This document shows, one piece after another, positions 1-5,802 of a stretch of DNA of 6,080 nt; the first letter of the stretch is position 1; every line of letters begins with the position of its first letter. The stretch is taken from assembly GCA_014729315.1 (NCBI GenBank), contig WJKD01000120.1, positions 1-6,080 of the forward strand. Reading direction: 5' to 3'. Made by a program: the position numbers and the translations under genes. The notes beneath the pieces are model-generated. The model was not told the DNA's origin and did not search any database. It worked only from the letters and a program-made list of their open reading frames with translations. This stretch comes from Promethearchaeota archaeon. GTDB lineage: Archaea > Asgardarchaeota > Lokiarchaeia > Sigynarchaeales > SOKP01.

Positions 1-107
1 AGCTCGATGCGGGATGATTTCGGATCGGTGCAGGAAATGAAATGAAAAATGACAACCAACGCCAGCGCACAACAAAATGCAAATGATCTCGTTTTTGACA
101 GGCTCAT
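1..107 (-). CDS. Lipoprotein, N-terminal part; possibly a solute-binding protein (runs off left edge)
   Basis: On the minus strand an ATG at 107 opens a reading frame that stays open to the window edge (35 full codons). The first residues are a classic lipoprotein signal peptide: short basic n-region (K5, R7), a hydrophobic stretch at about residues 9-24, then a lipobox-like FISC with the acceptor cysteine at residue 26, followed by a polar stretch TDPKSS. The product is therefore expected to be exported, lipidated on that Cys and membrane-anchored. A LacI-family-type operator lies 16-35 bases before the start, so a sugar ABC transporter binding protein is a reasonable inference, but the mature domain is outside the window. 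The Shine-Dalgarno is weak (AAAGTG). No other in-frame start lies nearby. The lipobox is slightly atypical (F at -3, I at -2). Confidence 0.62.
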   Translation of the reverse strand, partial: MSLSKTRSFAFCCALALVVIFHFISCTDPKSSRIE

Positions 108-122
108 AATTACACTTTGACT

Positions 123-142
123 AAATGTAACCGTTTACATTT
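123..142. promoter_or_regulatory. LacI/GalR-family-type operator palindrome
   Basis: Two perfect 8-base arms, AAATGTAA (123-130) and TTACATTT (135-142), flank CCGT. The core TGTAACCGTTTACA (126-139) is centred on CG and differs from a perfect palindrome at a single pair, the form typical of LacI/GalR-family regulator sites. On the minus strand it covers the predicted transcription start and sits 16 bases before the lipoprotein ATG, a position suited to repression. The regulator gene is not in the window. Confidence 0.6.
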
Positions 143-144
143 CA

Positions 145-173
145 AAGGTAATCATAAAAAACGGATTTGTCAA
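145..173 (-). promoter_or_regulatory. Candidate sigma70-type promoter of the left lipoprotein gene
   Basis: Read on the minus strand, a perfect TTGACA (173 down to 168) is followed after 17 bases by TACCTT (150 down to 145), a weak -10. Transcription would begin near 138, inside the operator. An alternative -10, TATGAT (156 down to 151), is a better match but is only 11 bases from TTGACA and would have to use a poor -35 (TTCCTC, 179 down to 174). Confidence 0.4.
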
Positions 174-294
174 GAGGAATTTTGGGTGGGGGTTGGCTCG
201 GGACGATACGACAGTAAAGCAGGAAGTCGATCAATCTTTGGTTGCTACAAAGCCAAAATAAATAAATTATGAAAAAAAATTAACTATATTTCTC

Positions 295-323
295 TTGACA
301 TGTTTCTTCTTTATAATTACATT
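295..323 (+). promoter_or_regulatory. Candidate promoter of the reverse transcriptase leader
   Basis: A consensus -35 TTGACA (295-300) is separated by 17 bases from TACATT (318-323), four of six matches to the -10 consensus. A perfect TATAAT at 312-317 lies too close (11 bases) to pair with it. Use of this promoter would start RNA near 330, leaving a leader of about 250 bases before the reverse transcriptase start codon, far longer than translation needs. The region is very A/T-rich, so chance matches are possible. Confidence 0.4.
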
Positions 324-329
324 TAGTTT

Positions 330-579
330 ACTATAAATATATATAGATTCTATTATATCATCTGTCTTTCCTTATAAACATAAAATTGTAAGAAAAAACA
401 GTTCTCGTAAATTCTGAGGATATACAAAGCACATTCTTCAAAAGCAATAATTTTTATTGACGTTAAGAAATAAATGCTAAATTGAGTGTTCATATTTTGC
501 AGATCTGGGTGCTTACTGTTTAGGCGGCTGAATTAACAGTCAAGTTGAGATTCACAAATCAAAAGCCCGAGCTAATCAT
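330..579 (+). ncRNA. Candidate structured leader / partner RNA of the reverse transcriptase
   Basis: About 250 bases with no convincing reading frame lie between the candidate promoter and the reverse transcriptase gene. Three local stems are visible: 401-406 with 416-421 (TTCTC/GAGGA plus a G-U), 445-450 with 454-459 (CAATAA/TTATTG), and the best one at 512-520 with 535-544 (nine pairs, one bulged C541, 14-base loop). Several defence-associated reverse transcriptases (for example DRT2 and DRT9) depend on a noncoding RNA transcribed from just this position, which is the reason for the call. The structure was judged by eye, the boundaries are guesses, and no similarity to a known DRT RNA was established. 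Confidence 0.33.
512..544 (+). other. Nine-pair hairpin upstream of the reverse transcriptase start
   Basis: CTT (512-514) and ACTGTT (515-520) pair with AACAGT (535-540) and AAG (542-544), leaving only C541 unpaired; the loop is 521-534. It ends 35 bases before the ATG at 580 and lacks a T-tract, so it is not an ordinary terminator. It is the strongest element of the candidate leader RNA. It could also affect translation of the reverse transcriptase, whose own Shine-Dalgarno is poor. Confidence 0.5.
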
Positions 580-2076
580 ATGAAGAAATTAATTGATCTC
601 TCAAACGAAGAAGCAAAAAAGCATTTCCTTCAGGGGAGCAGCTATTTCAACGCAGATATTCCGAATTATATCAGCTTTGAGCCGATTCTGACCGATGTTG
701 CAGGAGTACTAAACGGGGGGAGCTATACTGCATTTAAATCAGCGAATCCAAACGATTTTCCAGATGTAAACTACAATTTCTTAGCAAATAAGGACGGAAA
801 GTTCGCCTGGCGACCATTGGAGCTTATTCACCCGGCCATCTATGTTTCTTTGGTAAATGCGATATGTGATCCCGATAACTGGATGCATATTAAGAAGCGA
901 TTCTCAGAGTTCAAAGCTGGCGCGATTGACTGTTGCAGCGCTCCTGTAATGTCACTCGACAATCAGACAGATGTGGCAAAGCAAATCAGGAGTTGGTGGC
1001 AAAGTGTTGAGCAGCGGTCCTTAATCTATTCTTTGGAGTTTAGTCACATTCTTCATACCGATGTAACAGACTGTTATGGGTCTCTATATACACATAGCAT
1101 TTCCTAGGCACTTCACGGCTTGAAAGATGGGAAGGAGAAAAAAGGGAAAAAATCTCTGATAGGAAACAGGATCGATTCATATATCCGAGCAGGTCGATAT
1201 GGGCAAACCAATGGTATTTCTCAGGGTTCTGTCTTGATGGACTTTGTGGCGGAAATCGTTCTTGGGTATGTCGACGAACAGATCAACTCAGCGCTAGGCG
1301 AACCGATTGATTTTCGAATTCTCAGATACCGTGACGATTATAGAATATTTGCCAATAGCGATGATCGGGCTGAAGAGATATTGAAAGTAATCAGCGATAA
1401 ATTGCGGCCGATCGGGATGAGGCTGGGAGTATCTAAGACTCTCTTAAGCAGGAATGTCGTTGAGGGGGCAATTAAGCCGGATAAGCTTGCAGGAATTGAT
1501 TTGCAAGATCTAGGGGATGCAAATGCAAATACGATTCAGAAACAACTTCTTAGACTACATTCATTTGGGCAGCGATTCCCGAATAGTGGGGCGCTCCGAC
1601 GCTTGGTTAGCGAGTTTCATACCATGATTTCGAAGCAAACTGAATGCCCTAATGATCTTGAGGTGCAAGTTGCAATTGCAGCAGACATTGGCTTCGTTTC
1701 CCCAGCTACTTTTCCGGCTGTTGCCGGCATCTTGAGTTACCTCATCTCCCTCGCCTCAACGGATGAAAAATCTCGACTATGGATGAAGGTGCGGAAAAAG
1801 ATGGCTCGTGTACCGTATAACGGCTACCTCGAAATATGGTTGCAACGTGTGACGCAACCGAGGCAAGTTGGTATACGGTTCACTAGCAATGAGCCAGTTT
1901 GTAAGATCGTGAATGGAGAAACTTCAGATCTGTGGGAAAATGGGTGGATATCAAACAATGATCTGAAGAAAGCGCTAAGAGCATCAAAGATCGTTGTGGG
2001 ATCGCTGTCTGATACTGAAGAAGTGGTACAACCTGAAGAAGTTGAACTATTTAAAGAGAATGCGTGGGCATATTGA
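580..2076 (+). pseudogene. Defence-type reverse transcriptase (unknown-group/Abi-like), interrupted by one in-frame TAG
   Basis: A 498-codon frame encodes a reverse transcriptase with a single TAG at codon 176; both halves lie in the same frame and no other lesion is seen. Palm motifs are in order: motif A HTDVTDCYGSLYTHS with catalytic D161, motif B RYGQTNGISQGS around 207-217, motif C YRDD at 250-253 and a motif D-like GMRLGVSK at 279-286. The remaining ~200 residues look helical (thumb and accessory region). There is no group II maturase or integrase domain, and the ~160-residue N-terminus before motif A fits the UG/DRT and Abi class of phage-defence enzymes. The exact UG group cannot be decided by eye. 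Relatives usually read W-A-L-H-G where this gene reads stop-A-L-H-G, so TGG to TAG is the likely change. Translation would stop before YxDD, giving an inactive 175-residue product unless the stop is suppressed. The start ATG 580 has a weak Shine-Dalgarno. Confidence 0.82.
1105..1107 (+). other. In-frame amber codon within the reverse transcriptase
   Basis: TAG at codon 176 separates motif A from motifs B and C. The codons on both sides (HSIS before, ALHG after) continue the conserved protein without a frame change. The only possible restart near it is TTG at 1120, which has no usable Shine-Dalgarno, so separate translation of the second half is unlikely. This may be a real nonsense mutation, a sequencing error or a readthrough site; the first is the simplest. 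Confidence 0.85.
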
Positions 2077-2103
2077 TCTAAACCAAGAGCCGCACATCCA
2101 GCA

Positions 2104-2126
2104 GGGGCAGGTTTTTCTCCTGCCCT
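2104..2126 (+). terminator. G/C-rich hairpin after the reverse transcriptase (possible terminator, no T-tract)
   Basis: GGGCAGG (2105-2111) pairs perfectly with CCTGCCC (2119-2125) around a seven-base TTTTTCT loop, with one more G-U pair at 2104/2126. It begins 28 bases after the reverse transcriptase stop, where a terminator would be expected. The T-run lies in the loop rather than after the stem, so intrinsic termination would be inefficient. It may instead protect a 3' end or belong to a larger folded RNA. Confidence 0.4.
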
Positions 2127-2134
2127 CCCTACAC

Positions 2135-2150
2135 TCCGTCATCTGACGGA
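2135..2150. repeat. Short perfect inverted repeat TCCGTC/GACGGA
   Basis: Six perfectly paired bases (2135-2140 with 2145-2150) close a four-base ATCT loop, ten bases after the preceding hairpin. It is one of a series of stems packed between the reverse transcriptase and DUF262 genes. Confidence 0.5.
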
Positions 2151-2165
2151 CGGCTCGTCACATTA

Positions 2166-2213
2166 ATCCGCCTAAAAAATTGGCGGACAGGTCCGCTACA
2201 AAGTTTGGCGGAT
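2166..2213. repeat. Nested inverted repeat (cruciform-like, REP-like element)
   Basis: ATCCGCC (2166-2172) pairs with GGCGGAT (2207-2213), and between them GCGGA (2183-2187) pairs with TCCGC (2192-2196) around CAGG. The same GGCGGA/TCCGCC word is used four times, so alternative pairings (2167-2172 with 2182-2187, 2192-2196 with 2207-2211) are also possible. This layout resembles REP-type palindromes or a folded single-stranded recombination site. It lacks the conserved AAC/GTT ends of integron attC sites. Whether it recurs in the genome cannot be seen here. Confidence 0.5.
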
Positions 2214-2263
2214 AAAAATGGAAATGAGACTGTAATACTGTCACGATAGTTCTGTGGGAAGAA

Positions 2264-2281
2264 TCGGGGCGAAAGTCCCGA
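2264..2281 (+). ncRNA. GAAA-tetraloop hairpin in the leader of the DUF262 gene
   Basis: TCGGGGC (2264-2270) pairs with GTCCCGA (2275-2281), seven pairs including one G-U, closing a GAAA loop. A GNRA loop on a strong stem is typical of functional RNA rather than a DNA-binding site. It lies 53 bases before the DUF262-HNH start and is followed by GACCTACCC. It could be part of a leader RNA or a leftover of a larger ribozyme-like element; no known family was recognised with certainty. Confidence 0.4.
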
Positions 2282-2322
2282 GACCTACCCAATCCAATCA
2301 ACAACAAATAATGATTAACAAC

Positions 2323-2327
2323 AGGAG
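2323..2327 (+). promoter_or_regulatory. Ribosome binding site that fixes a TTG start
   Basis: AGGAG lies seven bases before TTG 2335. An ATG at 2328-2330 is in another frame and soon stops, and the DUF262 frame has a TGA at 2329-2331, so TTG 2335 is the only sensible start for the following gene. Confidence 0.75.
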
Positions 2328-2334
2328 ATGAAAA

Positions 2335-4188
2335 TTGGATCCACGAGCTCAATTTTACAATCAAATCGAATTATTTGAAAACAATTTTGATTTGGAAAGA
2401 TGGAATATCAAAAAAGATGGTAAGAACAATATCATAATTGTCATTCCAAAAGAATGGGTATTACATTCACAATATAATGGTGTAAGTCTCCAGAGTTCAA
2501 TAAATACAAAAGGAGAGTTAGCTTTATCTGTAAGTGTTGAAAATCCTATCCCACTTCAATATCGTGCTGACTTTAAAAAAGATTTGCTGACGATAATTAA
2601 GTCAAACATTTCTTATGATTTTCAGAGTAACGGTTTTGAGATTAATACAGAATCAAGGGGAAAGTTGATTAAAAAGCGGATTCCAATGTTATCTGATAGT
2701 TACAAACAAATAATGGAATTTATAAATCTATTTAAGGATATAATACCCCATGTTCAATCACTACTCAAAAAATATAATGCAGAAAATAAGATTTTTTTAC
2801 CAGATAGTAATAATAAAAAAACAATGAAGTTGATAGAATCAGAAATTTATCAACAATCCGAGTCTCCGGATGTCATTTTTGATGAAGATGATTCTGGGTA
2901 TACTATTAATTACACGCCTGAAAGAAAAATATTTACACAGAAATCTGAATATTCTGTTGAATATCTATTAAGGCAATCACGAAGAGGCAAATTAAACTTA
3001 CAACCAGATTTTCAAAGACAGTTTGTTTGGGATAAAGTAAAGGCAAGTGGTTTGATAGAATCTTTATTACTGGATGTACCAATTCCTATTATTTACTTGG
3101 CAGAAGATGATGACGGAACATTACTTGTTATTGATGGACAACAACGCTTATCTAGTATTTTTTCATTTATTGATGGTAGATTTCCCAATGGAAAGTTTTT
3201 TAGACTATCAAAAATTAAAATATTAAAAGAAATAAATCAGAAATTATTTTCAGAAATTGATGAATCATATCAAGACAAACTAGAAGAAGCTCCATTGTCC
3301 ACAATAATTGTTAAAAAGGAATCTGATCCAGAATTGAAATTTGAAATTTTCGAAAGACTAAATACAGGTTCTGTAAAACTTAATGATCAGGAGCTTCGTA
3401 ATTGTTTGTTTCGAGGACCATATATTGATTTGTTAAAGCAGCTGTCAAACGATAAAGACTATCAGTACATAATGGGATTTAAAGGACCTGACAAAAGGAT
3501 GAAAGATGTTGAATATGTGTTGCGTTTTAGTTCTTTTTTTCATCAGTCATATTTTAAGTGTACAAACGGTTTGTCAAATTTCCTGAACAATGACATGAAA
3601 AATTACCAAAATATTAATGAAGAAGACCAAGAGGAGTTAATAACAAATTTCAAAAAAGCTGTCCAAATAAATAAATCTTTATTTGGTAATCGAAGCTTTA
3701 GGAAGATAAGAAGAGGTGACGATAACGATCCAAATTCAACATGGAAAAATACGGCTGTTGTAAATGGATCGCTTTATGATGTAATGATGACTTGTTTCAT
3801 TCAATATGATAGAAATATAATTTACAGAAATTTGGAAGCTATAAGAGAAGCTGTTATTCATTTAATGACTGAAAACCAAGATTTCATTGATTCAATAGAA
3901 AAATGGACTGGACAGTTTGATCGAGTAAAAAAAAGATTTGAAATATTTTTACAGACAATACGCTCAATTTTAGACGATGGAAAGGAAGATAGATTGTTTT
4001 CTTATGATTTGAAAGAAAAGCTTTTTAAACAAAATAATAAATGTGCGATTTGTGGCCAAATGATTTATATGATTGAAGATGCTGCGATAGATCATATTGA
4101 GCAATATTGGTTAGGTGGTAGAACAATTCCAGAAAATGCCAGGTTAACTCATCGTTATTGTAATTCGGTAAGAAAACGAAAAGAATAA
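2335..4188 (+). CDS. DUF262 (GmrSD-like) protein with C-terminal HNH nuclease domain
   Basis: Intact 617-residue protein starting at TTG with a strong Shine-Dalgarno. The central DUF262 domain (about 205-360) carries LQPDFQRQFVW (222-232), DGQQR (267-271) and FERLNTG (339-345), the ParB/sulfiredoxin-like core of GmrS-type proteins thought to use nucleotide hydrolysis to govern DNA cutting. A helical region (about 360-555) resembles the linker of GmrSD-like enzymes. The C-terminus is an HNH zinc-type nuclease: C570xxC573, DH at 586-587, N601, H606 and C609. All expected catalytic residues are present. In GmrSD relatives such proteins restrict modified phage DNA; that role is inferred here. Residues 1-200 contain a beta-rich part, a helical part (about 120-150) and an acidic linker, and match no family I recognise. 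Codons are strongly A/T-rich, unlike the reverse transcriptase, suggesting separate origin. It appears to be a stand-alone gene. Confidence 0.9.
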   Translation: MDPRAQFYNQIELFENNFDLERWNIKKDGKNNIIIVIPKEWVLHSQYNGVSLQSSINTKGELALSVSVENPIPLQYRADFKKDLLTIIKSNISYDFQSNGFEINTESRGKLIKKRIPMLSDSYKQIMEFINLFKDIIPHVQSLLKKYNAENKIFLPDSNNKKTMKLIESEIYQQSESPDVIFDEDDSGYTINYTPERKIFTQKSEYSVEYLLRQSRRGKLNLQPDFQRQFVWDKVKASGLIESLLLDVPIPIIYLAEDDDGTLLVIDGQQRLSSIFSFIDGRFPNGKFFRLSKIKILKEINQKLFSEIDESYQDKLEEAPLSTIIVKKESDPELKFEIFERLNTGSVKLNDQELRNCLFRGPYIDLLKQLSNDKDYQYIMGFKGPDKRMKDVEYVLRFSSFFHQSYFKCTNGLSNFLNNDMKNYQNINEEDQEELITNFKKAVQINKSLFGNRSFRKIRRGDDNDPNSTWKNTAVVNGSLYDVMMTCFIQYDRNIIYRNLEAIREAVIHLMTENQDFIDSIEKWTGQFDRVKKRFEIFLQTIRSILDDGKEDRLFSYDLKEKLFKQNNKCAICGQMIYMIEDAAIDHIEQYWLGGRTIPENARLTHRYCNSVRKRKE

Positions 4189-4464
4189 TATTTATGTTTT
4201 AATGGGCTAATTAATGAAATGCAGTCCAGAGTTCACGAATGAAAATAAGACCATGTATTTTCGTTACGCTCTGTCATGTATGAAGTTAAATATCATGCCA
4301 CCTTACAGCGGCTACTTCTTGAAATGCTCGAGCTGGCAATAATAGGATTACCAGACTTTATTCAACTGAATTACCTCTTGAAAAATATTGTTTTGCTATA
4401 TTTTGTGACTTCTTCGATTCTACCCGATGTATTTTGAAATAATTTTAGCAATTTGAATTTACTA

Positions 4465-4493
4465 TTGATTTTTATACTTCATTGGCGTATATT
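4465..4493 (+). promoter_or_regulatory. Promoter of the toxin-antitoxin operon
   Basis: TTGATT (4465-4470), 17 bases, then TATATT (4488-4493): five of six matches at the -10 and optimal spacing. Transcription should start near 4500, essentially at the toxin ATG (4499), which would make the toxin message leaderless or nearly so. An alternative -10, TATACT at 4473-4478 with TTGAAT at 4453-4458, has too short a spacer (14). Confidence 0.5.
4473..4491. promoter_or_regulatory. Candidate antitoxin operator (TATAC-N9-GTATA)
   Basis: TATAC (4473-4477) and GTATA (4487-4491) form a perfect inverted repeat with a nine-base spacer, lying between and over the -35/-10 elements. The outer flanks (ATTTT on the left, TTAAAAT on the right) extend it imperfectly. 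HigA/NadS-type antitoxins repress their own promoters through such palindromes, so this is a fitting site, but five-base A/T arms can arise by chance. Confidence 0.4.
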
Positions 4494-4498
4494 AAAAT

Positions 4499-4816
4499 AT
4501 GATAATTATTGAGACATCAATTTTTACTCGTCGATTACAAACTATTATGAGCGATGAAGATTATCATGAGCTACAAAAGAAATTAATAATTCGACCTGAA
4601 GAAGGCAAAATTATTCCTGGTAGTGGTGGTCTTAGAAAATTGCGTTGTGGTGGATCGGGTCGTGGAAAACGTGGTGGCAGTAGAATCATATATTATTGGT
4701 TTTCTGAAAAAGAAATTATTCTAATGCTATACATATATACAAAAAAGGAAACAGACGATTTAACCTCAGAACAACTCAAGATGCTGAAAAAAATTATTGA
4801 ACAGGAGTTTAAATGA
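4499..4816 (+). CDS. higB: HigB2-type toxin (RelE/HigB family, predicted mRNA endonuclease)
   Basis: 105-residue protein of the HigB2 branch of the RelE superfamily, which cut mRNA on the ribosome. Family marks are the GSGGLRKLR segment (41-49), the glycine/basic turn, GKRGGSRIIYY (56-66) and a C-terminal strand LMLYIYTKKE, the same order as in Vibrio cholerae HigB2. Length is normal and conserved basic residues (R46, K47, R49, K57, R58, R62) are present, so it should be active. No Shine-Dalgarno precedes the ATG, but the N-terminus (ETSIFTRRL) aligns with the family start, and the predicted transcription start falls at the ATG, suggesting leaderless translation. The stop overlaps the antitoxin start (ATGA), coupling the two genes. 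Toxin-first order is usual for HigBA. Confidence 0.9.
   Translation: MIIIETSIFTRRLQTIMSDEDYHELQKKLIIRPEEGKIIPGSGGLRKLRCGGSGRGKRGGSRIIYYWFSEKEIILMLYIYTKKETDDLTSEQLKMLKKIIEQEFK
4803..4807 (+). promoter_or_regulatory. Ribosome binding site of the antitoxin within the toxin gene
   Basis: AGGAG lies five bases before the antitoxin ATG (4813), inside the last codons of the toxin. The toxin has no comparable site, so the antitoxin should be made more efficiently from the shared message, as safe toxin-antitoxin balance requires. Confidence 0.7.
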
Positions 4817-5109
4817 AAGAAAAATTATTTAAAGAGCTTTTAGATAGTGTTAAACAAGGTGGCGAAATTATGCGTGGTGAAATGAAACCAAGTCGTAGTT
4901 ATGAATTCGACCAGCCAAATGTACAATTAATCAGAAAAAAATATGGATTATCCCAGGAGAAATTTGCTACTTTGCTCGGAATCAGCGTTTCTACATTAAG
5001 AAATTGGGAGCAAGGGAGACGTAAGCCAGAAGGTCCTGCACGTGTCCTGTTACGTGTCGCTGCATCACACCCGGAAGCAATACTTGATGCGGTACATAAC
5101 TGTAGATAA
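4813..5109 (+). CDS. higA: HigA2/NadS-type antitoxin, Xre helix-turn-helix
   Basis: 98-residue antitoxin. The N-terminal part (about 1-32, LFKELLDSVKQGGEIMRGE) is the segment that in HigA2/NadS proteins wraps the toxin; residues about 38-75 form an Xre-type helix-turn-helix (LIRKKYGLSQEKFATLLGIS, then VSTLRNWEQGRRKPEG), and the C-terminal PARVLLRVAASHPEAIL is the usual dimerising tail. It should neutralise the HigB-type toxin and repress the shared promoter. It overlaps the toxin stop by ATGA and has a good Shine-Dalgarno. Length is typical and nothing appears broken. The two genes together form a complete stability module. Confidence 0.9.
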   Translation: MKEKLFKELLDSVKQGGEIMRGEMKPSRSYEFDQPNVQLIRKKYGLSQEKFATLLGISVSTLRNWEQGRRKPEGPARVLLRVAASHPEAILDAVHNCR

Positions 5110-5152
5110 TTTAACCATATTCGCACGTTGTTATCGTTAGAGAGAGGAATTG

Positions 5153-5695
5153 ATGGTTAAGAAAACGAATAGTTCGGAAATAATCCTCTATACCACAGAT
5201 GATGGTAAAATCAGGATAGACACAGTGATTCAGGATGAGACCATTTGGCTCACGCAGAAGAAGATGGCGGAGTTGTTTGGTGTCAATGTGCCGGCCATAT
5301 CCATACATCTTAAAAATATTTATGAAGAGCGAGAACTTGAAAGAAATGCAACTGTTTCCAAAATGGAAACAGTTCAACAGGAAGGCGGCAGAGACGTCAC
5401 CAGGTTGATGGAATTTTTCAACCTGGACGCCATCATCGCTGTCGGCTACCGAGTAAATTCCAAACGCGCCACCCGATTCAGAATATGGGCAACCCGGATA
5501 TTGAAAGAATACATCATTAAAGGCTTTGCCATGGATGACGTTCGCCTCAAGCAGGCAGAGCAGTGGGATTATTTTGACGAATGGCTCGAGCGCATTCGAG
5601 ATATTAGAGCCTCCGAAAAGCGCTTCTATCAGAAAATCCGAGATATCTATGCAACAGCCATAGATAGGCACTTGCCGCTAATGAAGAAGATTTAA
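5153..5695 (+). pseudogene. rhuM: RhuM-family protein, truncated at about half length
   Basis: N-terminal half of a RhuM-family protein (virulence-associated RhuM of Salmonella SPI-3; biochemical role unknown, often found near restriction-modification genes). Visible marks are the N-terminal helix-turn-helix-like TIWLTQKKMAELFGVNVPAI (30-49), the FFNLDAIIAVGYRVNSKRAT core (88-107) followed by FRIWATRILKEYIIKGF, and SEKRFYQKIRDIYATAID (154-171). Relatives normally continue for a further 130-170 residues from that point. Here the frame turns into RHLPLMKKI and stops at residue 180, so similarity ends abruptly after D171. I chose ATG 5153, with AGAGGA at 5143-5148, over the TTG one codon earlier. 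The break looks like a deletion joining this gene to foreign coding sequence. The half-length product may still fold as a DNA-binding domain, but is probably not functional RhuM. Confidence 0.75.
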
Positions 5696-5802
5696 AGCAA
5701 TTGGAGGAAATGGAAAAACAGCTTTTGAAAAAACACATCAAATCCGAGGACAGAAAATTCGTAAAGAATCCGGAAAAACTTAAAAGCGAAGAAGATGAAT
5801 AA
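5668..5802 (+). pseudogene. Probable 3' remnant of an unidentified gene fused to rhuM
   Basis: In a different frame from rhuM, 44 codons are open from the point where RhuM similarity ends to a TAA at 5800-5802. The translation is highly charged and helical, with heptad-like EEDLKQLEEMEKQLLKKHI followed by KSEDRKFVKNPEKLKSEEDE, typical of a protein C-terminus. There is no start codon with a ribosome binding site at its beginning. It reads like the tail of a larger gene left after a deletion, or a RhuM tail reached by frameshift; the former is preferred because it does not resemble the usual RhuM C-terminus. Identity unknown. Confidence 0.4.

Larger units (their letters stand above)
4189..4498. 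other. 310-base intergenic stretch without a convincing gene
   Basis: Two small plus-strand frames exist, 4214-4342 (42 codons) and 4276-4437 (53 codons, product rich in Leu/Ile with a possible membrane segment). Neither has a Shine-Dalgarno or a recognised motif, and they overlap in different frames. No strong hairpin followed by a T-tract was seen after the DUF262 gene. The last 35 bases contain the toxin-antitoxin promoter. Confidence 0.5.

Noticed and set aside
312..317. Perfect TATAAT as the -10 of the reverse transcriptase leader
   Set aside because: Only 11 bases from TTGACA, and no -35 at the proper distance upstream.
330..579. DRT2-like endless reading frame (neo) in the leader RNA
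   Set aside because: Stop codons are frequent across the leader in both directions; without known template borders there is no support.
1120..2076. Second half of the reverse transcriptase as a separate gene starting at TTG
   Set aside because: Same frame as the first half, no ribosome binding site, and it would begin in the middle of a catalytic domain.
244..2203. GCTACAAAG repeated at 244-252 and 2195-2203, bracketing the reverse transcriptase, as insertion-site duplications
   Set aside because: Nine-base matches are expected many times by chance in a window this size, and the flanking bases differ.
2166..2213. Integron attC site
   Set aside because: Palindrome layout is suggestive but the conserved AAC/GTT core ends are absent and no integrase is present.
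2158..2364. Minus-strand 68-codon frame across the hairpin-rich segment
   Set aside because: It is generated by the inverted repeats, overlaps the DUF262 start and has no recognisable motif.
4276..4437. 53-codon hydrophobic small protein
   Set aside because: No ribosome binding site, no recognised motif, and it overlaps another small frame; likely chance.
4899..5126. Minus-strand frame opposite the antitoxin
   Set aside because: Shadow of a well-supported Xre antitoxin.
5111..5671. Minus-strand 186-codon frame opposite rhuM
   Set aside because: Antisense shadow of clear RhuM coding sequence; its translation has no family features.
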